From the NCBI GenBank assembly GCA_027574665.1, contig CM050652.1, forward strand, positions 35,421,631 to 35,485,630: 64,000 bases of DNA, in the 5' to 3' direction. A program made the translations under genes and the position numbers. A model generated the notes under the pieces. The model was not told the origin of the DNA. It did no database searches and saw nothing but the letters and a program-made list of their open reading frames with translations. Of this stretch, positions 12,230 to 21,165 are shown piece after piece (position 1 is the stretch's first letter; each line of letters opens with the position of its first letter). The stretch is from Rhynochetos jubatus. Taxonomy: Eukaryota; Chordata; Aves; Eurypygiformes; Rhynochetidae.

Positions 12230-12470
12230 AACGTACTTGGTCGCAAAGCAGTGCCCAAGCTCTGCTGGGAGGCGGCCGGCTGAGCAGCTTGGCAGGAGTG
12301 CCACCTCGCGGGAGCGGGGCCGCCGAGCCACCTCCTCCCGCGGGGCCGGCGGGGCTGCGGGCCGGGCCGGGCCGGGCCGGGCCGGGCCGGGCCGGGGGCA
12401 CCCTGCGGGCCTCTCGGGCCGACCGCGCCTGCCTCAGGGGCAGCGGTTACTGACGCTGCAGGCGGTTTGC
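12230..12470. other. Small CpG-rich block, possible CpG island
   Basis: About 240 bases stand out from their AT-richer surroundings by dense CpG and G/C runs. They include GCGGCCGGC, CTCGCGGGAGCGGGGCCG and the GGGCC pentamer run listed separately. In birds such blocks often mark promoters, but no exon, TATA box or convincing ORF start can be linked to it. The minus-strand 169-codon ORF across it (12708-12199) is Ala/Pro/Arg-rich and looks like a by-product of GC content. Confidence 0.5.
12358..12396. repeat. (GGGCC)n pentamer microsatellite
   Basis: There are seven to eight uninterrupted copies of GGGCC (equivalently CCGGG). Each copy carries a CCGG step, and the G-runs on the plus strand are spaced by two bases, a pattern compatible with G-quadruplex formation. 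It is prone to slippage and to sequencing dropout. Confidence 0.9.
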
Positions 12471-15400
12471 CGAGAGCCACTGACACCCTGGACAAAAGCG
12501 TGGCCATAGTGCAAAGCTGACAAGACCTGGTGCTGGATGCAGCGCGAGGGTTGCCCACGTGCAGCCGAGGTGGTTGCAGAGAGGAGGCGCCAATATTGTG
12601 CAGGTGGTGAGGCGCTTTGGTAACCAAACGTGAAATATTTCCATTACCCCTGTGCTTACTGCCATTCCCGTTTCCTGCTTCTTCCCTTCTCAAAACACGA
12701 GGGCTCACGCCGGCTGGAGTCTCCCGAGCACTGTCTCCACTTCGTTACCTCCTGCCAGATCCTCTTCTCTCCTCTTTAAATCCAGAGCCCATTCCAGCCT
12801 CAGCACTGCCAGACACAAGCAGGTTGGCAAAGCTCATCTTAGCAGCTGTTTACTGTGGTTTGTAAGGGAGGTGGAGACACGTTGGCTCTTTGACGGCCGC
12901 TTTGCAGTCAGGCAAAAATGGAGAGTAGCTTGATTCCAGCGTCCCCTCCAGAGAAATCCTTAGAAAGCACTCTTACCGGGCGGGAATAGCATGGACAACA
13001 GAAAGAAGCGGAGGACAGGGCAGAGGCCCCACATGTGTAGTTCCCACCCCAAGGTCTGCCTTGCTCATTATTCACGTGTTCAGCGCAGGAGCTCTCGTAC
13101 CCACCTGTCACTGCAGAAGAAAATGGGAGCGGCTGCTGTGCTGTTGCAGGAACACCGGCATGAGGAAAGGGGAACAAGAACTCCGGTAGTAGTGTTAATA
13201 ATGGGAATAATTTCATATGCAAAAATAGGGCAGGACTCAGTTTTCTGAACACAGTATGAGCTACTGTCCTGTATGTGTCTGTTGCAGGCCCACCATGAAC
13301 TTTCGTAGGTCTCGTCTCTGGTAAAAGGCAGGTTTAACCCTAGACCTGTTGGAAAAGTCCCCCTCCCAGGACAGCGCAGCGACCACCTCACATCTCGCTG
13401 CTTCTTCCAAGGGAGGTTGCTCCGTGTTCTTCAGCTTAGTACACGTGAGGTTTTGGAACGGGACTGGCTTCGTTGTCGTGGGTTTTCACTCTGAGTTGTC
13501 CTGTGCTTAACACCGACAGCCAAAAGAGGGGTTACTTCGCTTGGTGGTGATTGTGTTTTCATTTCCGAGAGAGAGATTGTTTGATTTGTAAGAGAAGAGC
13601 AAGCTGACTGTAAACACAGGCAGAGCTCATCACTGATCATGTCAAGCTTAAAAATTAATAATGATCTTTCAGTTACTTCAGCAGATGGCCAGCTGCTTGT
13701 CTGGAGGGTGCAGCTACTTTTACGGGCCCCCCAAAAATGCAAGGCAGAGCACTGGACACCTGGGTACCTCCTGGGGACTCCTAGGTATTGCGTGCTTTTT
13801 GTTACTCTGCAAGAGTGAGAATGTGGCTGTTGGGTCTTCAAAGGGGAAGCAAATGCCTTTGAAAATGTATTGACACCCAGGTAGCCAAGTTCAGGCTTTG
13901 CATACTTAAACACTGTCTAACATTAGTCTTGGGTTTAGCAGTATGTCTTGGCTCACTGGCGCCATGCTCACACAGCTGGTACCCTGTTCGCCGTTGCTCG
14001 TGTATCCGTTTCTCATGTATTAATGGTGTTATTAATGTAGCGTCCAGAGCCAGTCCCCTAGCGATGGATGTTGGATATACACAGACTAGAGCCCGCTTAT
14101 AGACGTAGAAAGGTTTCTGATAAAACACCTTGTTCTTCCTCCCCGGTCTTGTACCAGGACATGGTAACACACTAGTGGTTCCGGTGTCCTAAGACACATG
14201 TATATGTGTACATATATACGAGCAGGTAAGTTTTAAACTGTAAGTAAATGTTTCAGGAGTCCCAAGTTTGTAGCAATTAGCACTTGGAATAGCCTGTAAA
14301 GTTTCTCACCATTCATGTTTTGATGTGCAAAGACTAACGTCTATAATCAAAATCTCTGCTAGAGATTCGTTGCTTTCATTTGCACCTCTGTTTGACCAAT
14401 GGTTTTTCTTGGACCATCACTTTTTTCCAGCAGTTCTTTGCTCTTAATCTGACAACTCTGATGTCCCACTTGGATTCACAGACATGAAGCTTGGATGGCA
14501 ACGTTCAAAAAGGTTTTAGGAAGCCACACGTGCCGTGGCTATAGGTGGTAGGAGGGAAAAACCAAACCTGGTGATTTAACTCTTCATCTCGCAGCACTGC
14601 AGTGCTTTTCTGCAGAGAAAAGAAACAGAAACACGCCTTTTGACTTTACAGTCAGCCCTTCCTCGCAGTTCCCCTGCCTTGGGTTCTCCTCCAAAGCGAA
14701 GGAAGAGTAAGGCTGCTAATCAAGGGATTGTCAGCATCTTTTTAAAGGAGACAGTCAGCACAGGGTGTCCCGTTTCAGCTGAGGCTTTAAACCAACACTG
14801 AATTGCGCAAGGATTAATGAAGGTAAAAGCAACTGACACGGGCAGTTCAACGGTAAGTACTGTGCAAGTGTCCCCGTAGGCTACCTGGCCTGTCAGCAGC
14901 GTAGCGCTCCCTGACGACTGGGGCCTGGGTGCTTCGCCCTAGCCTGCAGGATTGCTCGGCTCGGCAAACGTTCCGCTGCTGCAGGCAGTTTCTTCCGAAT
15001 GATTCAGCGCACGGGACTGGTACTCCTTTCCTGGACAGACTGTGCTTTATTCTTAGAAATCCTGAATGCTCGAGCTAAACCTTGCCCGGGTATTTTTTCA
15101 AGGCCATAGATCCGGGCTGTACATCACAGTCTGGTTTTTGGCTGCATGCCCTTCAGCTGCGTGTTTTTTCTTGCGTCATTCTCACGGCACATTGAATATC
15201 TGAATGTGCTGTAAGTTAATTCTGTTCATATTTCACCTCATTCTGACACTCGCATTCCTTCCAATCCTCCTCTCGGAAGAATTTTATTCAGCTGTCTTCA
15301 CCTGAAGACTCTTTCGACCATGCTGTGGGTGGGCAGGCACATTTCAGGGGCCAACCTCTGCCCTCAGCCCCCCTTGCTGCCCGAGGGAACAGCACTCTCT

Positions 15401-18118
15401 GGGAAAGCAAAGATTGCCAGGCACTCCTGCTTCTCTCTGGTCACGCATTTACAGCGGTGGTACTCGCTGGAGACCGTACCTTGGATCTGCTTCTTACCTG
15501 AGCCCCCCGAACCCTTAGAAGAGCAGTGGAGCGGCGTGGGTTCAAAAAAGTAAATTGGTCCCCGCCACAGAAGAAAAAGCCACCTCAGTCTGCTGGATGC
15601 AGCGGCTGGTGGACAACTGCTCTGCCTAGGGCAGCAGAGCTGAGACAAAGCACACTTGGCTCGACAGTGTGTACGCAAGAAAAAGCTGCCTGGAGCCATA
15701 TGAGAAGTTGTGTTATTCAAACACTAATTTCAAATTTTCCACTCATTAACATTTTTCACTAGTAAGTTGTTTCCTAAGAAGGGATGCTGTGCTGTTACTA
15801 AGTAATCCCTTGCCTATGGCGCCCCTGTTATCGCCAGGTCCGCGGTGAGCTGTAGTTAAGGGCGCTATTAGCCTATTTACTGTCCCAAATGTACGTTATT
15901 TTGAAATAATTCTACTCTGCCCTCGAGGGAGAGAAGCCTCACGGCACACGCTTTGCTGCGCCTCGGATCACGTCAGATTCTTCCGCGGCGCGTTGCTTCG
16001 TGACACGTTTTCCCTTCTCTTCTTTGTCCCCCACTGCTACCCTGCAGTGCCTTACAGTTAATCCTAGCTTCTCTTTAGCTCGCTCCAGGCACCTTTGTTG
16101 TTCCAGTTGCTCAGGATTTTACTGTGTTCAGTCATTAGCCCGTAGGCTTCTTTGCCATTTCTGCTGGGTTAGTTCCTGGGGCTTTTTAGCATTAGCAAGT
16201 TCGGTGTCCTTACTGAGCAGCTGTCTAGATCACCGGTGTATTCGGCAGACAAAATTATTTCAAGTGGTTACCCTTATGCCACATCATCTGCCAACAAGAG
16301 CCAGATAAAAGCCTTGCTTGTGGTAAGAAATACTGTAAATATTTCCTACCTCACATGGAATTGTTGATTTTTATTGGTTTTTCTGCCATCCCACTGTTTT
16401 GCACCCGATGCAGATTTGGTAAATTGCAGGATTTTTGTTCAGTTTTGCATTAAAAGACCCTGCTAAACGAGCTTGAACCTCTCCATTAAAAACAGCACAA
16501 TGTGTCCTTAAGGTACGGGCGCAATTTAATGTCTACACATTTCTCTTGCGATTTGGAGCCTGTGTATCTGGCCTTCGAGTTTTTCTATTTCTTTTCTAAA
16601 TTCCATGTATCCAAACAGGATTACTTGCGTCTATATTCATCCAGCTCAAAAATTCATCTGTTCTTTTCTCTCACCCATCTGCCCCACAATTCTCTCTGCT
16701 GCTGCGGAGTTGTTACCCGCAGGATCTTGCTTCTGGGCCCAGAGGAAGCACCCCTTTTACACCAGGACATCTGAAAAGTGCTGTTAGTACGATGGGAAGT
16801 GAAGCCGTCCAGCCACTGTTAGTGCAGATCTAATTGCTTAGAAGGAGAGTGGTAACGCAGGTTACGCTGCTACACACGCTCCCCCGAGGGCCTACCCCTT
16901 TCCCCAGCGTTATGCTCACCTTTTCCCGACCCCTCTGGATGCCAAGCTTGGTGGTTTCATGCTGGTGGCAGTGGTGGAATGTTACGGTAAATTGCCAGCA
17001 TCTGGAGCCCTTCACTGTGAGGAACGCGATGGCTGTTGACGGTTTTCTCTTCCTTACTCTAGGGTCAGCTTGGGGCCATTTTTATGTCTGCCAACACCTT
17101 TTCACACCTTTGCTCTGTCCTCGTGACACCTGTCAACAGCTCCATATTACACCCAAATTTACTGTGTACGGCGTCTTTTGTGTATGTTAGATGCCGTTTC
17201 CGTTGGTTTCTTTTTTACCTCCAAAGCAAGTTCTGTCCAGCTCCACATTTGCAATTTCTTTAACTGGCCACGGGTAAGTTGCTAGCAGAGCGGGCTGCAG
17301 TGCCAGCCTGTGCCCTGTCTGTCAGCAGCCTGTGCTCGTGGCCCTCTGCAGGGCAGCCTGTCTTCACTGCTCACGGGCTCTGCAGTCATACCAAGCCTGT
17401 CTTTCCCTGCACCGCATCGTCACACTAGAGCCGTAAACACTGCTCTGCGCAGGAGAGCTGCCGGCACTGCCATCTGTGTGAAACTGCGGCTGTGCTACAC
17501 AAAGAAAAAAGCCAAAAAAGTTCACCGTAGACACCTGATACCCTTCCTGCTGTTCCAGCTTGTCCTCTGTTGGTGCTCTTTTGGTCCAGATGCGTTAGGA
17601 CACGAGAATGAAACATGGCCATAGATGGCCGTGGCTGACAGGCAAATACGTACAACGTTGAGAACAAGACAAAAGGGGCAAGATTGCTACACACACACAC
17701 TCAACCCCCACACCCAACAGGCTGTGGAAACGTGAAGAAATGCAGAGACAATAGTCTGTACAAGCCTTCCACTGGGAAACTGAGAGCACAGTGAACAAAT
17801 TCCCTTCCTTGTCCTGAGAGACTGCATGGTAAATGGGAGACCTGGGGTATTTTGAAAAGCAGTGGGAATGAAAAGCTGGTGATTTGCATGCAGTGATGTG
17901 GAGAATTCTTCAAAGTGATATTTTTCCTCTCTTTGACTGCCATTTCACATCACTTCCTTTTATTTGATTGTCCTGTGATTTTGCTGGGGGACAAAAGCCC
18001 TTCCCAATCCTGTTGGATATGTGTTTTCTTCTTATATCCATTGTTCAATACCATTTATGTGGGAGATGTCCACCATGTCTTCATGGTCATTGATAGCTAC
18101 TAAATTGACAGCTACCAG
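12471..18118. other. Non-coding region, nothing recognised
   Basis: This is about 5.6 kb of mixed composition with T-rich, intron-like stretches (for example 16000-16500) and a short AC run near 17690-17702. Several ORFs of 80-160 codons exist on both strands, but none shows a recognisable domain, consistent codon pattern or start context. No transposon was recognised. Confidence 0.45.
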
Positions 18119-18348
18119 CGGGTAGATTTAGATTGGACATCAGGAAGAAGTTCTTCCCGGAGAGGGTGGGGAGGCACTGGAACAGGTTGCCCAGAGAAGC
18201 TGTGGGTGCCCCATCCCTGGAAGTGTTCAAGGCCAGGCTGGATGAGGCTTGGAGCAACCTGGTCTAGTGGACGGTGTCCCTGCCCGTGGCAGGGGGGTGG
18301 AACTAGATCTTTAAGGTCCCTTCCAACCCAAACCATTCTGTGATTTTA
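18119..18348 (+). mobile_element. 5'-truncated CR1 fragment (3' end only)
   Basis: A 230-bp plus-strand copy begins within the last codons of ORF2 (GATTTAGATTGGACATCAGG) and continues through the CR1 3' UTR. It ends with CCTTCCAACCCAAACCATTCTGTGATTTTA. It is the same subfamily type of tail as the long CR1 at 3571 but in the opposite orientation. Severe 5' truncation is the normal outcome of CR1 insertion. Confidence 0.93.
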
Positions 18349-18734
18349 TGGTAAAGCATGGCTCGAAGGCTTTAAAAAATCTAAATGAAGTACTAATAAA
18401 TGTTATTATCACTTATATTCTGTTCTTATCATCTCTCTAGTGTTATATAAAGCCCTAAATAATAGCATAAATCTTTAAAGTTTACAAGAACTTGTGAAAC
18501 CTAAAGACAGTTTTTAATACACAGTGATAAGGCTTTTTGACGAGATCATGAAACATTCTGTAGGAACGCACTGTGCTGCCCGTTTCCTTGGTCTAAGGTG
18601 GCAGATGAAAGTCTTGGCATCTGCAGCACCACTTCATTTCAAAGAGATTGCATTAACAGAGGTGGAGTGTAACCATTTTTAAGGTAAATAATGTTTTGTC
18701 TTTCTGAAAGAGCCCATTTACAATTGTGAGGCCA
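18349..18734. other. Spacer between two CR1 fragments
   Basis: This is AT-rich sequence with no recognised feature. It separates two CR1 pieces that lie in the same orientation but have different 3' tails, so they are independent insertions rather than one split element. Confidence 0.6.
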
Positions 18735-18755
18735 TGCAACTGCCGCCCTGCCTTA

Positions 18756-18864
18756 ATCATCTTAGTGGCCCTGCGCTGGACCCTCTCCAGTACTTCCTTG
18801 TCCTTCAGTTCAGGAAGGACAAGGAGCTACTGGAGAGGGCCCAGCGCAGGGCCACTAAGATGAT
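18756..18864. repeat. Near-perfect palindrome at the 5' end of a CR1 fragment
   Basis: A left arm (18756-18805) and a right arm (18815-18864), each 50 bases, are reverse complements with three mismatches and a 9-base loop. The right arm is CR1 ORF2 coding sequence (KDKELLERAQRRATKMM). The left arm is the same stretch inverted. This is the footprint of a fold-back or twin-priming event during CR1 insertion, or of a later inverted duplication. Confidence 0.93.
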
Positions 18865-19278
18865 GAAGGACCTGGAGCACCTTCCATCTGAGGAAAGGCT
18901 GAGAGAGCTGGGTCTGTTTAGCTTGGAGAAGAGGAGGCTGAGGGGGGATCTTATCAGTGCTTATCAATATCTAAAGGGTGGGTGTCAGGAGGATGGGGCC
19001 AGGCTCTTCTCAGTGGTGTCCAGTGACAGCACCAGGGGCAATGGCCATAAACTGGGAAACAGAAGGTTCAGCCTGAACATGGGGAAACACTTGTTCCCTG
19101 TGAGGGTGCCAGAGCACTGGGACAGGCTGCCCAGGGAGGTGGGGGAGTCTCCTTCCCTGGACACTTTCCAAAGCCGCCTGGACCTGTTCCTGTGTGATCT
19201 GCTCTAGGGGATCCTGCTCTGGCAGGGGGGTTGGACTAGATGATCTCCAGAGGTCCCTTCCAACCCCTAACACTGTCA
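18810..19278 (+). mobile_element. 5'-truncated CR1 fragment with intact ORF2 C-terminus
   Basis: This plus-strand CR1 piece encodes the last 130 or so residues of ORF2: QFRKDKELLERAQRRATKM, then GLFSLEKRRLRGDLISAYQY, then the basic ending and LCDLL with a stop at 19205-19207. The short 3' UTR follows, with GGTTGGACTAGATGATCTCC and CCTTCCAACCCCTAACACTG. The C-terminal frame is uninterrupted, which suggests a fairly young copy or chance survival. No catalytic domain is present. The sequence left of 18810 is the inverted copy of its own 5' end. Confidence 0.92.
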
Positions 19279-20035
19279 CTCTGGCTTCTTCAGCACTATC
19301 ATTCTACAGTGGGATTGCCAGCCAGTTTGCGACTGACAATTCACTTCCCACTTGTGCTGCAAAGCTGCCTTTGAAATCTCTGCAAAACTGAACAAGTGAC
19401 TGCTACTGCTGTTTTGCTCATCAACTAGTAAGTGGAGGCCATTTAAGGTAGAAATGTAGGGTTTAGGTCCAGCTGCTTTTCTGGTGTTGCAGAAAGCTTT
19501 TGCTGCAGTTCATTAAATGCAACTTCAGGCGACCACAAAACTGCCAGCTAATTTTTTCCCTTTCCTCGGCTAAGCAAAACCTGGTGTCACCAATTTCCAC
19601 TCATAAAACGGAGCTACAGAATTCTTCATTCGTGGAGGCAGAAGAAACAGAGCAGGGAGGAAGATGCCAGCATAATCCTTCAAATAACAGGCAGCATTGA
19701 GCCAAAGGAAGCTTTGCTTCCTACCAGTTTGTCAGACTACCTTGGGAGTAAAGCTTGTTACAGGGCATTGGTTCTTGCTAGCAGGTGACGGGAGCAGTAT
19801 TAATAACGGGCAGTTTGTGCTTTGGGGACTAATTACCTGATGACTGCCTAACGGAGCCTGTTGGAAGAGAGTGATTTCAGCAAGAACTGGTCCTTGCATG
19901 AGAAGCCAGTGAGGGAAAGAAGCAAGGGCCTGCATGGCTTGCTTGGACACCTGGAGGCACAAGTTATGGGGGTCCAGCCCTCCGGTGGAGAAGAGCAGAC
20001 CTGTGGCTGGGAACATTCCGTGCTGAGTCTAGGAG
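19279..20035. other. Non-coding stretch, nothing recognised
   Basis: This is unremarkable sequence between the CR1 fragment and an unassigned segment. ORFs stay under 100 codons and match nothing I know. Confidence 0.5.
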
Positions 20036-20760
20036 TGTTCTGGTTTCAAGGGAAGCTTGTAAAAGTTGAGGTAAGAACTATTTATTTACATAAATGAAAC
20101 TTATGGAGTTACTAACAATGCTATGGCTGATAAGTAATTAATAGAACAGAAAAGTAGAACAAAAGATACAGGATCTCACCCCCCGGGGACCGACACAGCC
20201 GGGTTCAAAACCAGCAGGGTGAAAATCCAAATGGAGAAGAAAAAAAAATTATCCAAAACGCTGAGACCAAAAGCAGAGAGAAAACCCCCCTCCCTAAGCT
20301 TGGGAGCCAGAACGGGGAGAAAGAAACTTCCAATCCCCCTCACAGATCAATTTTGCCTGACAAAGGACACACCTTCTCTGCTAAGCCCCCAAAAGACCGA
20401 GCTACCAGCCAGCTATTTCCTGGCCCCAGCCCTCCCCAGCCACCTTTTCCCCACAGTCACCTCTTGCAACTCCCAAGATCTTGCACTTTGCACACTCCAC
20501 CCCGCGCTTTGCAAACTGACCATTGAGCTTGATTATCATGGAATGAAACAAGGTACTATGGGCCAGCCGAAGGGGAGTAGCTCGTCCCGGCCCAAAACGA
20601 GCATGCTTAAACACACAGGAACTGAAACTGGAACATCCGTGTGTGCTCAGGGTAACATTCAGAAGTGGGAATGGGACCGCATACCCTCCTGCCATCAAGT
20701 TGCTCACAGGAACTGGGGTTTCATTTGATTTCTGTGCTGATTTACCCTTCACGGACTGCA
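20036..20760. other. Unassigned segment, possibly a degraded LTR element
   Basis: The segment opens with TGTTCTGGTTTCAAGGG, which resembles the start of some avian LTRs. It continues through an AT-rich stretch with TTTATTTACATAAATG, then a run of nine A residues near 20240, then C-rich sequence. A 169-codon plus-strand ORF (20219-20728) is open but has no recognisable domain. No matching CA end or target-site duplication was found, so the LTR idea rests on the opening bases only. It may also be unique sequence. Confidence 0.25.
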
Positions 20761-21157
20761 CAAATAGACAGCATGTCCAAGCTGGTACAAGTTTTCATCC
20801 CAGAATTCTGGGGAAAATAACAGATACTGAGAATTTGAGCTTCTCTTAATCATCATTTATTGTTATTCAGAATCAGGTTTCCAAAGAGAAGTTCTCTGCT
20901 CTGCCACTGTTCTACACAAAGAGAAAACAGCGGATACAATGCATTTCAAAGGGATACAGGAAGAAAGTCGTTAAGGGCATCAGGTTTAAAGTAGGCAACA
21001 AAGACACAACAAGTCACTCTGTCTTTCTGTCACAGTTAGTGTTTCAAGTCATATATTTTCTGCGACAAGTCAAGTAACTAACCTTGGGTTCAGTTTGGGA
21101 GTGCATTAACCATGATCTGCCAGTACGGGATAGCCAACAAACTGTGAATGAGATGGT
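20761..21157. other. Unique flank directly left of the satellite array
   Basis: This is ordinary AT-rich sequence up to the array edge. The last bases, GAGATGGTGGCTCTCACC at 21150-21167, line up with GAGGCGGCGGCTCTCACC of the satellite with three differences. The true edge therefore lies between 21150 and 21158. Confidence 0.7.
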
Positions 21158-21165
21158 GGCTCTCA

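Noticed and set aside
12199-12708. 169-codon minus-strand ORF across the CpG-rich block
   Set aside because: It is composed mainly of GC-driven Ala, Pro, Arg and Gly, has no recognisable domain, and overlaps equally open frames on the other strand.
16834-17190. 118-codon plus-strand ORF and neighbouring ORFs in 16-18 kb as exons
   Set aside because: They have no recognisable family, no consistent coding bias and no convincing splice context. They are treated as chance frames.
20202-20212. GGTTCAAAACC as a tRNA T-arm
   Set aside because: No acceptor stem, D-arm or anticodon arm can be drawn around it, and the usual A/B box spacing is absent.
20219-20728. 169-codon plus-strand ORF as a gene
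   Set aside because: It has no known domain, its start is Lys-rich because of an A run, and an overlapping minus-strand frame is also open. Evidence is insufficient.
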